Shown here piece after piece: positions 1-13,300 of a stretch of 64,000 bases of DNA (positions are counted from its first letter, which is position 1; each line of letters starts with the position of its first letter). The translations under genes were made by a program, and so were the position numbers. Source of the stretch: Thiomicrorhabdus sp963677355 (GTDB lineage Bacteria > Pseudomonadota > Gammaproteobacteria > Thiomicrospirales > Thiomicrospiraceae); contig CAXXXQ010000002.1 of NCBI GenBank assembly GCA_963677355.2, positions 1,240,001-1,304,000 on the forward strand, given 5' to 3'. Below the pieces are notes generated by a model that saw only the letters and a program-made list of their open reading frames with translations, did no database searches and was not told the origin of the DNA.

Positions 1-492
1 AAGAGTTAGACTCTCGTTGATTTCCTGACCAGAATCTAATGAATCAATCAATGCCGCTAAATCATCTGAATTATCAGATAATGGATCCACTTGACTTTCT
101 ATATCAATAGTTTCGCTATCAGCTTCGGTCGATAACTTTTCTATTTTAAGTTTTGGTGAGTCAATGATATTAGAATCATTGTTCAACATGTCAATATTTA
201 AATCTTGATTATTAACATCAGGATCATACAAGGCCGCTTCAAAATTATCTGCCGAAGCATTTTCTGAATTCACATCATTATTCGACAGTTTAAACTTAAA
301 ACTGGTCTCTTCAGTATCGCGTTCTTGGCCAGTCAAGGCTTCATTTGAAAACGATTCCGGTTCCAAACTAGAAACATCTTGTTTTTGATCTACAGCATTA
401 TCAGATGCCTCTTGGTGAAGATTTTTTTCACTGTTTTCAGCATTCTTTTTTTCATCAGCTGCTTTTTTTAAGGCGTCTAAAAGTACACTCAC
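1..492 (-). CDS. MshN-like pilus/secretion accessory protein (3' end outside window)
   Basis: An open frame runs from a GTG at 492 to the left edge without a stop. The N-terminus (VSVLLDALKKAADEKK) resembles the start of MshN/GspB-type proteins that accompany MshL and MshM. The visible part, about 164 residues, is very acidic and rich in Ser, Asp and Asn, so it is probably disordered; a TPR-type C-terminal part would lie outside the window. The gene starts 14 bp after the secretin stop on the same strand, so it is probably cotranscribed with it. The family call rests on the N-terminal motif and context only. Confidence 0.6.
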   Translation of the reverse strand, partial: MSVLLDALKKAADEKKNAENSEKNLHQEASDNAVDQKQDVSSLEPESFSNEALTGQERDTEETSFKFKLSNNDVNSENASADNFEAALYDPDVNNQDLNIDMLNNDSNIIDSPKLKIEKLSTEADSETIDIESQVDPLSDNSDDLAALIDSLDSGQEINESLTL

Positions 493-506
493 AACGAAAT
501 CACTTT

Positions 507-2201
507 TTAATAATTCTTAGTTTTCTGCAAAAAACGACTGACTGACTTAAGGTCGCCATAATCAACATCCGGATTCTTAATAATGACTGGTCGAATAAAA
601 ATAATTAATTCTCTTTTTCTTGTCGAATCATCTCTCGTAGAAAAGAAATCTCCAACAACAGGAATATCGCTTACCCAAGGTAAACCTGTTCTACCGTTAC
701 TATTACTATCCTCAATTAAACCGCCAATGATCGCGGTCTGACGATCCCGTAATCTTAGAACTGAAGACATCTCTTTTTCTTGAATAACTGGAATTCGGCT
801 TTCTAAAATAGTAAGGGATGGGTTTGGATCTAGAACAAAGCCGACTTGTTTGGAAATCGTAGGACGAACATTCAATGTAATTTCGCCATTTTCGCTTACA
901 AACGGAGTCACACTCATGGTAAAACCGACAGGAATTGTATTTACTTCAGTTTCATAGGTAACCGTACTCGTTGTTTGTGTCGAGTTTGTATTAACTTCAA
1001 TAGTAAAATACACAAGATTTTCTACGACTTTTAACAATGCAGTCTGATTGTTGATTGCCATAATTTTAGGGCTCGATAGAACTTTTGAGTCACCGAATTG
1101 CTTCAACAGCTGCAGATTAGCCATAATATTAAATTCGCCAATAGCTCCGACAATGCCACCACTATCAACCGTCGTCACTGAAAAACCATCACTTGGACCC
1201 GCAAAAGGTGAAGTAAATTTCAATCCACCATCATCGCCAAACATTCCATTCATAAGAGACCAATCAATCCCTGCCTGAAATTGATCATTAAGTTCAACTT
1301 CAACCACTGTCGCTTCAATAAGAACTTGCTGTTCAACTCTTTTAGTCACTTCATCGATATACTTTTTAATCGCTTTATGCTGCTTAATTGTCGTATAAAC
1401 TGATATTACACCCGCTTCACCATTAACAATCGTATTTTGGGATACACTTGCAAGCTCTACCTTGCTATTTTTATTAGAAGCTTCATCACCCTCATTTGGT
1501 AAAATAATTCTGTTTGCATTTGGATCTAATTGCGCTAACAACTTGATATTTTCTTCAAGCTTACTCCAAAAATCATGTTCTGACTCTACGGTCACTTTTG
1601 TAGAACTTGCCGGTGTACCACCTGTTGTTGCATCATCAACTCCAGACGAAACGCTCATCTGCATATCAATTGATTCTTTACTCTGCTTTTTAATATTGAC
1701 GTAATCAACCTTATAATTACGCCACTCTGGTAAATCTGGCTTAATGAGAATTGTATTCCCGCTCATTTCATAAATAAAATTCGCTTGAGATGATATTCTT
1801 TCCAAAATTCTATCTAAGGGTTGGTTCAAAGCGTTGATAGTTACATTGCCTTGAACACCTGAATATATATCAATCTCTTTTCTTGCATCTTGAGCAATTT
1901 TAAACAAAAGCTCTGTCACAGGCACCGATACTGCTGAGATAGAATAAGTTTCGGATTCAGTTGAAGACCCTCTCAATGGAGGCAGGTTTGGAATTTGAGA
2001 TTTTACAATTCCTGGTATATCAGCACTTTCAGGCACCTCATTTTGCACTGATGGCTTAGATAGAATATGTCCATTTGGAATAAACTTATCAGAAACAGGT
2101 GGAGCTGGTGTGTCTCTTTTTACCGCAGAATCCTGACAGGCCGTTAAACCGAAAACTAAAAATAGTCCTACAATAATATTCAATTTACTTGTGCTATTCA
2201 T
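507..2201 (-). CDS. mshL: MshL-type secretin, outer-membrane pore of an MSHA pilus/T2SS-like system
   Basis: Outer-membrane secretin of about 564 residues. The N-terminus is a lipoprotein signal with lipobox LTAC (Cys22). An N-terminal secretin/TonB short domain (about 80-160) and N-domains follow, then the C-terminal secretin core ending in the typical VSDIPVVGDFF and RELIIFIRP motifs. I chose the ATG at 2201 rather than the TTG at 2213: it overlaps the mshM stop by 8 bp (AATGAATAG), which is typical translational coupling. Order mshM-mshL-mshN matches MSHA biogenesis clusters. Assignment to MshL rather than PilQ or GspD rests on size and neighbours. Confidence 0.8.
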   Translation of the reverse strand: MNSTSKLNIIVGLFLVFGLTACQDSAVKRDTPAPPVSDKFIPNGHILSKPSVQNEVPESADIPGIVKSQIPNLPPLRGSSTESETYSISAVSVPVTELLFKIAQDARKEIDIYSGVQGNVTINALNQPLDRILERISSQANFIYEMSGNTILIKPDLPEWRNYKVDYVNIKKQSKESIDMQMSVSSGVDDATTGGTPASSTKVTVESEHDFWSKLEENIKLLAQLDPNANRIILPNEGDEASNKNSKVELASVSQNTIVNGEAGVISVYTTIKQHKAIKKYIDEVTKRVEQQVLIEATVVEVELNDQFQAGIDWSLMNGMFGDDGGLKFTSPFAGPSDGFSVTTVDSGGIVGAIGEFNIMANLQLLKQFGDSKVLSSPKIMAINNQTALLKVVENLVYFTIEVNTNSTQTTSTVTYETEVNTIPVGFTMSVTPFVSENGEITLNVRPTISKQVGFVLDPNPSLTILESRIPVIQEKEMSSVLRLRDRQTAIIGGLIEDSNSNGRTGLPWVSDIPVVGDFFSTRDDSTRKRELIIFIRPVIIKNPDVDYGDLKSVSRFLQKTKNY

Positions 2202-3852
2202 TAATAATCCCAACTTGTTTTAGTTCCTGTTCTGTAACGTGCAATTTTTGTTCCAAACTACTGACCTTCACAATAAACGGCCCTTCTCTTTTAACTTTAT
2301 CAGGTAGAGAATCTAACTTTTCACTTATCTGATAAAAGCTATTAGCCGCATAATAGAAGACTTTCAGCCTATACATTCTCGATTTTGGATTAAAGTCTAT
2401 CAGAATATGAACTAAATCAGAATTAATTTCATACTTTCGATAAAAACTTAATGTAGATTCTAGACTAGTTAAATTTCTAGTTGAAAGCTGTATCACATAT
2501 CTAGAATTTTCATTAACTAACCAGCGCTTAGATTCTAAATGCTTAGTTAAAAGAGGTTCAAGTTTGTTTTTATTATGTAGGTATAAAAAAGGCTGTTGCA
2601 ACAACTCCTCATTAACCCGTATCGCATACTGAAATTCGTCATCTGCAGATTTTTGAAGATTTTTTGGACCGTCATCAACTAAATTTTTATCTGCTTGAGG
2701 AACCGAACCTAAGGTTGTTTCATCTGAATTCTCTTCTAGAGAATGATCATGGTTAGCAACTAGATCAACCTGATTTAATGCCTTATCGACCTCTTTAGCT
2801 AACTCCAAACCTATTTCATTATGAAGTTCATCTACTGCGTTATTTTCAATGTCAGATTTTTCTGTTATGCCCAATGAGTCTGAATTTGAGGATGTCGAAT
2901 TAGATAAATCATCTTTAGTGCTCGGCATATCCGAATCCACTGCCTGAACCGATTCAGAAAAAATATTTTGATCATAAAAATAATATGCAACAGGCAATAT
3001 CAACAATATTAATAACAAGAGATATCTATACAACACAAAGCTTTTGCGTGGTAACTCTAAATCTGGCAGATTTTTCAAATGCTTTGACTTTACAACTGTA
3101 TCACCCTGACCAAAACAAGCCATTAAAATTTTATCCGCCAATACATTAATATTTCTTGGCAAACCGTCAGTCAATTTCTGAATCTTTTTAGCGATTTTAA
3201 AACTAAAGACATCCAAACCAACATAACCAGCCTGCCGCATTCTATAGTTTAAATACGCATGAACCTCTTGTGCATTTAATGGAGGAACATAAATACTGTA
3301 CGTGATCCGACTCTTTATCTGACGAACTTTATTGTTGTCTAAAGCCACATCCAATTCAGGCTGCCCAAACAGAACCATCTGTAATAATTTATCGTCATTA
3401 GTCTCTAAATTACTCAATAATCTAACTTCTTCCAACGCATCAAAAGTCATTGCTTGCGCTTCATCTACTAACATGACAACATGCTTACCTCGAGCGTGTA
3501 AATCTACAAGCTTTGACTTTAATTCATTAGTAAGGCTAAACTTCTCTTTAAGAGCAGTCGTGTCGATATTCAGTTCATTGCAGATATACAGCAGGATATC
3601 TTTTGCGGAGAGGTTTGGAGAGTTAATATAAATAACTTCTGTATCAGTAGACAACCTGCTAGCTAAAAGACGAAGAAGCATAGTTTTACCACTACCTACT
3701 TCACCCGTTACCTTTACTATCCCATCTCCTCTGCTCACTGTATATAGTAGAGCTTCTAGAATTTGCTCTCGAGAACCTTCTTTGTAAAACATCTGAAGCT
3801 CGGGAGTTGTCTTGAATGGTAGTGAACTCAAACCAAAAAAAGGACGATACAT
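2194..3852 (-). CDS. mshM: MshM/ExeA-type AAA ATPase with membrane anchor and SPOR-like C-terminus
   Basis: AAA ATPase of the ExeA/GspA/MshM group, thought to help place the secretin through the cell wall. Visible are the N-terminal FGLSSLPF signature, Walker A GEVGSGKT (50-57), Walker B VVMLVDEAQ (125-133), a single membrane helix at about 272-293, a long acidic periplasmic linker, and a C-terminal region (about 450-540) with a YVIQLST motif resembling a peptidoglycan-binding SPOR domain. At 552 residues it is longer than plain MshM, mainly through this periplasmic part. It is the first gene of the visible group and overlaps mshL by 8 bp. Confidence 0.8.
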   Translation of the reverse strand: MYRPFFGLSSLPFKTTPELQMFYKEGSREQILEALLYTVSRGDGIVKVTGEVGSGKTMLLRLLASRLSTDTEVIYINSPNLSAKDILLYICNELNIDTTALKEKFSLTNELKSKLVDLHARGKHVVMLVDEAQAMTFDALEEVRLLSNLETNDDKLLQMVLFGQPELDVALDNNKVRQIKSRITYSIYVPPLNAQEVHAYLNYRMRQAGYVGLDVFSFKIAKKIQKLTDGLPRNINVLADKILMACFGQGDTVVKSKHLKNLPDLELPRKSFVLYRYLLLLILLILPVAYYFYDQNIFSESVQAVDSDMPSTKDDLSNSTSSNSDSLGITEKSDIENNAVDELHNEIGLELAKEVDKALNQVDLVANHDHSLEENSDETTLGSVPQADKNLVDDGPKNLQKSADDEFQYAIRVNEELLQQPFLYLHNKNKLEPLLTKHLESKRWLVNENSRYVIQLSTRNLTSLESTLSFYRKYEINSDLVHILIDFNPKSRMYRLKVFYYAANSFYQISEKLDSLPDKVKREGPFIVKVSSLEQKLHVTEQELKQVGIINE

Positions 3853-4482
3853 TAATTTAAATGCTCTTTAATCTATTTAACATCAATAATAGTAGACTAA
3901 TTGGGAAATTGGTTATTGTTAACTAGAGTTTAAAATAAACAGAAACGGATAAAACAAACTTTAACTCAATAATCATTAAGTCCAGAACATATTGCTCGGA
4001 ACTGGTATTCTGCATATAAAATCCGCAAAATTGCCCACACTACACCATTATTGAATCATATCACACAGACTACACATTAGCACCATATAAAAGCTTCATA
4101 GACATTAACCTAGAATAAGGTTGAATTATTAACACAACAATGCAATAGATACCTCTACTAGACTTAAGGTTCGTTTGTCTGCTAGCTATATAATTATTGA
4201 GTGGACAAAAGCCCAGCAAGTAAAACTTACGAGACTTAAGAATATATACCCATTCAGGCACAAGAGCTAGCGATGTCCAACTACAGCACAGAGGCCGTGC
4301 CGTTTCTATGCCCTTTGGTACGCCAGCTAAAAATCAGCCGCAAGGCTAATTTACTATCCGCGCTGTTCTACCCTTGGGGCATCCTACTTGCAAAACATGC
4401 TTGCAAAACATGGAAGTTTTAATGCCGTGGGTACAAGGATGTGCAGGAATACCCTCTAGTAGGGCATGCTGATTTTCAGGCA
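3853..4482. other. Long intergenic region without convincing gene
   Basis: The stretch 3853-4260 is AT-rich and should hold the mshM promoter, but I see no clear -35/-10 pair. From about 4262 to 4480 the composition becomes clearly GC-richer, with a GCAA-tetraloop mini-hairpin (4336-4347), an exact tandem 13-bp repeat (4387-4399 and 4400-4412) and separated complementary AAAATCAGC / GCTGATTTT segments (about 4330 and 4470). The only sizeable reading frame (4070-4261, minus) has no recognisable domain and no good ribosome-binding site. Confidence 0.5.
4387..4412. repeat. Tandem 13-bp direct repeat
   Basis: CTTGCAAAACATG occurs twice head to tail with no spacer. It lies beyond the rrn terminator in the GC-richer patch. 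No function can be assigned. Confidence 0.8.
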
Positions 4483-4524
4483 TAAAAAAGCCCCGCTAAA
4501 CTCAAAAGAGTCTAGCAGGGCTTT
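4483..4524 (-). terminator. Intrinsic terminator of the rrn operon
   Basis: Read on the minus strand, a 15-bp stem (AGCCCTGCTAGACTC pairing with GAGTTTAGCGGGGCT through two G-U pairs) with a TTTT loop is followed by a U-run. It begins about 10 nt past the 5S 3' end. Confidence 0.9.
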
Positions 4525-4533
4525 GGAATATAA

Positions 4534-4650
4534 GCTTGGCGATGACCTACTCTCACATGGGACCTCCCACACTACCATCGGCGCTGAGACGTTTCACTTC
4601 TGAGTTCGGGAAGGGATCAGGTGGTGCCATCTCGCTATGGTCGCCAAGCA
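4534..4650 (-). rRNA. rrf: 5S ribosomal RNA
   Basis: About 117 nt. The ends are complementary (TGCTTGGCGACC ... GTCATCGCCAAGC), and the internal motifs CCGAACTCAGAAGTGAAAC and GCGCCGATGGTAGTGTGGG are the conserved 5S sequences. It is the last gene of the rrn operon, about 185 nt after the 23S gene. Confidence 0.95.
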
Positions 4651-4820
4651 ATTTGGTGATATAAGCAGCGCACGGTGTGTCTACTTATAAAATTGCTTTG
4701 GAATATATCGGTTACGTTGTTTTAACGTCTCTTTAAGTTGGCTGCTATGTAACGAGCTACTCTTCTCATTTCTGAGCGTATATTCATGACTACTTTTAGT
4801 CACTCTCTTCTTTCGAAGTT

Positions 4821-4834
4821 ACTTTTGAGTTGTA

Positions 4835-4841
<7 letters not shown>
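4821..4841 (-). other. 23S rRNA processing stem, 3' arm
   Basis: CTTTTGAGTTGTATAGTTAA at the 23S 3' boundary is complementary over 20 nt to the sequence at 7667-7687 at the 5' boundary. A second block further out (4775-4800) pairs with 7778-7809 in two parts of 10 and 16 nt. Together they make the expected RNase III substrate that loops out 23S rRNA. Confidence 0.85.
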
Positions 4842-7666
<2,825 letters not shown>

Positions 7667-7673
<7 letters not shown>

Positions 7674-7687
7674 ATACAACTCAAAAA
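7667..7687 (-). other. 23S rRNA processing stem, 5' arm
   Basis: Partner of 4821-4841; the outer partner block is 7778-7809. The pairing is exact over 20 nt. Confidence 0.85.
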
Positions 7688-7847
7688 TAACCTTATGCCT
7701 TTTGTTCACTCCACATCATCAGGTAGCTAAACCCTTCACGATCATGCTTCTGTTATAAAGCCTATTGAATTGCAGCAACTAAAAGTATTCGCTGTCATGA
7801 ATATACGCTTGAGTAACTCAATTACATATATTTATTACTTACTTTGC

Positions 7848-7879
7848 GCTGGGGCCAAAAAGTCGGCTCTGACCCCAGC
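7848..7879. repeat. Hairpin in 16S-23S spacer with GGGGTCAGAG motif
   Basis: GCTGGGG (7848-7854) pairs with CCCCAGC (7873-7879) around an 18-nt loop that holds TCAGAGCCGAC on the minus strand. The GGGGTCAGAGC wording recalls dispersed palindromic elements of gammaproteobacteria, but only one copy was noticed here. Confidence 0.5.
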
Positions 7880-7969
7880 ATCAACTTAATTGATTAATGT
7901 GAAACCCAAATACAAAATGTGTCCATCTTGATTCAGTTATCGTTTCTCATCAATCGATTGAGAGATATA

Positions 7970-7988
7970 TTCCAAATTGTTAAAGATC
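7970..7988 (-). promoter_or_regulatory. boxA antitermination site in 16S-23S spacer
   Basis: On the minus strand GATCTTTAACAATTTGGAA, almost identical to the boxA of enterobacterial rrn spacers (CTTTAACAA core), where NusB/NusE bind to keep Rho from terminating rRNA transcription. Confidence 0.8.
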
Positions 7989-8070
7989 TATCAGTTTTGG
8001 TGTGACTTTAAAAGTCATACCAATTTAACTGTTAATAATTACTCTTGCGAGTCACTATTAAGAGGTAAAT

Positions 8071-8146
8071 TGGTGGAGCTATGCGGGATCGAACCGCAGA
8101 CCTCCTGCGTGCAAGGCAGGCGCTCTCCCAGCTGAGCTATAGCCCC
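8071..8146 (-). tRNA. tRNA-Ala (UGC)
   Basis: 76 nt with the CCA encoded. Acceptor GGGGCTA / TAGCTCC, anticodon loop CTTGCAC giving UGC, and GTTCGATC T-loop. It is the second tRNA of the rrn spacer, as in classic Ile-Ala operons. Confidence 0.96.
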
Positions 8147-8185
8147 TCATATAAGTTATTTTCTAATGAGAAAGATCATAGAAAA

Positions 8186-8262
<77 letters not shown>

Positions 8263-8280
8263 GAGGTCTTTTACACCTAA

Positions 8281-8303
8281 GTAATTCAGAGACAATTTAT
8301 GTG
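8281..8303 (-). other. 16S rRNA processing stem, 3' arm
   Basis: The 23 nt here are complementary to 10034-10056, upstream of 16S, with one G-U pair. This is the expected RNase III stem closing the 16S precursor. Partial pairing continues towards the AAGCTC at 8305-8310. Confidence 0.8.
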
Positions 8304-8336
8304 AAAGCTCGCTTAAGCTCGCAACCTTTTTATCTT

Positions 8337-9890
<1,554 letters not shown>

Positions 9891-10033
9891 AATCTTGCTG
9901 ATATATTTAAACTCCGTCTCCGGAGAACAAACACTCGGAATTGACAAAGTTGAAACATAGTAAAAAAATTACCATATATACATTTCTTGTCAAAAATCGA
10001 GATTCTTTATCGGTTACTCACTTAAGGAGCTTC

Positions 10034-10056
10034 CACATAAATTATCTCTGAATTAC
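10034..10056 (-). other. 16S rRNA processing stem, 5' arm
   Basis: Partner of 8281-8303. It lies between the leader boxA and the 16S 5' end, as expected. Confidence 0.8.
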
Positions 10057-10060
10057 CTGA

Positions 10061-10072
10061 TTTTTAAAGAAC
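10061..10072 (-). promoter_or_regulatory. boxA of the rrn leader
   Basis: On the minus strand GTTCTTTAAAAA, about 60 nt downstream of the P2 -10 box. It fits the leader boxA used for rRNA antitermination. Confidence 0.75.
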
Positions 10073-10130
10073 TTAGGTCTCTTCGACAGCGAAAAAATCT
10101 TAGTGACTTTTCGTTGTCGGTAAGCTACTT

Positions 10131-10160
10131 ATTATAGCGTTCTTCTTAAAAACCTGTCAA
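10131..10160 (-). promoter_or_regulatory. rrn promoter P2
   Basis: On the minus strand a perfect TTGACA (10155-10160) and a perfect TATAAT (10131-10136) are separated by 18 bp. The sequence upstream (10161-10195) is an A/T tract suited to an UP element. Confidence 0.85.
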
Positions 10161-10270
10161 CAATTATTTTCAAATTATTTTCCGGTTTTTTGTCAGAAAC
10201 TTCACAGCTTCTTTCCAACTTCCTGACTCTCAATTCTCATCTCGAAGTCTGTCCGTTGGAACGAGGGCGT

Positions 10271-10298
10271 ATTATGCCAATATTTTTTTCTGTGTCAA
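10271..10298 (-). promoter_or_regulatory. rrn promoter P1
   Basis: On the minus strand TTGACA (10293-10298), 16 bp, then CATAAT (10271-10276), followed by a GC-rich discriminator (ACGCCCTCG). Such a discriminator is typical of growth-rate and ppGpp-controlled rRNA promoters. Tandem with P2, about 140 bp upstream of it. Confidence 0.75.
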
Positions 10299-10324
10299 CA
10301 GTATTTTTGAGATTTTATGAAAGA

Positions 10325-10350
10325 TTTTAAAAATCCTGTTTAGTACAGGT
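10325..10350 (-). terminator. Probable terminator after yhdP
   Basis: On the minus strand CCTG, a 7-nt loop and CAGG are followed by ATTTTTAAAATC, 13-35 bp past the yhdP stop. The stem is short, so strength is uncertain. It would separate yhdP from the rrn promoters just downstream. Confidence 0.5.
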
Positions 10351-10362
10351 ATTGTGAGATAT

Positions 10363-13300
10363 TTACTGCAGGTCCAATATGGATTCACTTTGTGGTGAAC
10401 TGTCTTGTTCAGGTTTATTTTTTTGTTCTATATTCGGATCCGCCCATGGACCTGTTACTCGATACTCGTAAGTAATCAAGTTTTCATTCACATCCGGAAT
10501 GGCTTTCATTAATGTATAAACCGCCAAAGCCGCTAACGGGTTAGTACTTCCTGCCAATGCGGCGATAGTCGGAATAGTGGCTCCAATTTTTGGTGTGATT
10601 TTCGCTTTTAAATTGAAAGTCTGATTATTAATATCTAGACCGCCTTTGATCTCACCAGTTACTGATGGCGCAGCGATCTTAAACTTGGTCAAATTGACCA
10701 AACCTTTATCTATTTTCGCCTCACCTTGAATGGAGTCATAAGCCATACCTTTGTTAGTTACATCATTGAGATTCAATTGCAAACGTCTAACCAACGATTC
10801 AACACTGAGCAACCCTATCAACCTTGCAACACCCGGCTCGACCTCTTCAATACTGCCATCTAGCAATTCAAAATCCAAATCTCCCTTAGCGGTACGGATC
10901 GAGAAACAATCAAGACCTCCTTGCCAATTCAAATTTAAATTCACTTCTGCTTGTTTTCCGGATAAACCTTGCTCCACTTTCAAAAACTTGGTTATTTCCG
11001 ATACTTTCTTTGATTTGAGACCAACATTAAATAAGCTAACAAACTCATTTTTATTAAAAAGATATTCACCATTCAGCACCCCTGCACCATCACCAAAACT
11101 TCCTGCAATGGGTTTAACCAACATCCTATCCTGCTGATCCGAAATGGTAAATTTCAAGGCATTGATTTTTCGCCCGTCAATAATGATATCTTTACCCGAA
11201 AAATTAATTTTCGGTAAAAGATTATCCGCGACCTGTGACACACACTCCTTTTGTACCTGGCTTTCGGCCACAATTGTATTTAAAGCCTCCCCCGTTTTGA
11301 CTCGAAAACGGTCAACAAGCACATCAACCTCGTCAGCCTCCTTCAATACAACTCGGCCTGAAAGACTCTTGCCAGATACCTGAATTGCTAAAGGTTCATT
11401 TTGTATTGTTTCCCAAGAGACTTTTACATCATCATAATGAGTTGATAAATAATTCAATCGCTTAAATAGTATTTGGGATTTTCGCCATTGAATTTTAGAA
11501 GCCTCACCTTCTTCAGACAAAGAAGGCATTGTCTTAAAGACTTTGAACCACTCTTTAAGGTTCAAATCACCTACATTGCCAGACACGAATGATCCCTTAT
11601 TCTTTAGCAGCTGCGTTTTTGAAGCTGAACGGCCTAGCAATACCTTCATTGAATCTAACTGCAACTGCTTTTCTTTTTCCAGCCAGTTGATTTGCGTTTT
11701 AATCCGGTCTTGTATATCTATTGAAGTTAAAATAGATTCATCTTCAATTGTCGTTTTCAACTCGAGTTTTTTACCGACTAAATCCTCTCTACCCAAAGGG
11801 GCAGGCATTTTACTTTCCGCATTTTCCAAATCGAAATCAGCATTCAAGGTTATACCTTTATGTTTTGAGGATTTAAAAGGAATATTCAAAGTAGAATTCC
11901 ATGGAAGCGGCTTAACAAACCAGTCATTTTTATCAATAAACGCTTGACCCTGTGCATTTAGCAAGACCCGCTTATTCTTTTTATCCGTAACAACATTTAA
12001 CTTCCCGCTTCCCTTCAAAACACCATATTGAATGTTACTAGCCGACATGGCACTTTCGCTAAAATTCAAACGTCCATTAATTCGATTAAACGTCAATTGC
12101 TCAAAGACCTCCAAACCGGCGTTATTCAAGACCACACTACCTTTGACCTTTTCACTCTCATTTTTATATCCGGATATTGGTACCCAAATCTGCTCGATAT
12201 TGATCAACGCTTTCCCTGAAAAAGAGCTGCTTTTAGATTTTAAAAACGATTTGATACCGATTTTTTCCGCCAAAGGCGAGAGCGTCAAATAATCAGCTGC
12301 CTTCTTAAAGCTTGTATCCACCTTACCAGAGACACTCAAACCGATATCAGGCTGATTCAAATCAGGAATCACAACTTTGACATCACGAGCCAAGTTATTC
12401 GCTCCAACTTGCACTTCAGGCACACTAATATCGATTTGATAAGGTGAAAAATAGATATCAGCGTCAAAATCAGTTAACTCTGGCCAGTTAGCGTTGTATT
12501 TCAATACGGCATCTTTGACATGAGCTTTTACCTCAAACTTTCCGTCCTGATCAGTGAATGGAAAATTGGCTAACAAACCTCGAATCTCGCCACTAATATC
12601 AATGTCTCGCCCCTCCTTCAGACTATCCGTCAACCAGGACTGAAGAGGTTTACTCATAAATGAATACGGTAAATAAGACTTGAGCTTAACCATTGATTCG
12701 ACTTTTGCATTGAAGCGAGCGTCTACGTAACTTTTATCAACCTGATTCATTTCAATCGAAATGGGCATCTGGTTAACACTAAAATCCAGCTTAGGCAAAC
12801 GCCAAGTCTTGTTTATCGAATCGAAATCAAGGGCAAACAACTTAGGCAAATCGACTCTCATTGGCTTAGGATGAATTTGCGGTACCAATATCCAAACCGG
12901 TTTTGCGGAAGAAACCGTAATTTTGTCCGGTGTTTTCAAGAGACTAAAACTTCTCAAACTCATCCCGGGGTAATCCGTCACAGGCAAATCAAGCCGCCCG
13001 AAATGGATATTCAGATCAGGAACAGCTAAGGTTTGCCAGTCCAATTTTCCACTAAAGTTAGAGATATTGAGCGTAACCGCCCGGTCAAAAATATCCGATA
13101 CAAAATCAGTATCAACCAATGCCTTAACAATGACTTTAAATGGCTCTATATCAAATCGTTCCGCACTGAAATGGAGGTATTCGTCTCCCTCAAAAAACAT
13201 TTGAACAGGCGAGACCGATTCAATAAAACGGTTATCAATCTGTATCTTTGAAAGACTGAACTGCCAATCGGTTAACTGCCTACTGATATTCTGTTGCTCT

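Noticed and set aside
4070..4261. 63-codon frame on the minus strand (MPEWVYILK...)
   Set aside because: No recognisable domain, poor ribosome site, AT-rich intergenic DNA; it runs in line with no operon.
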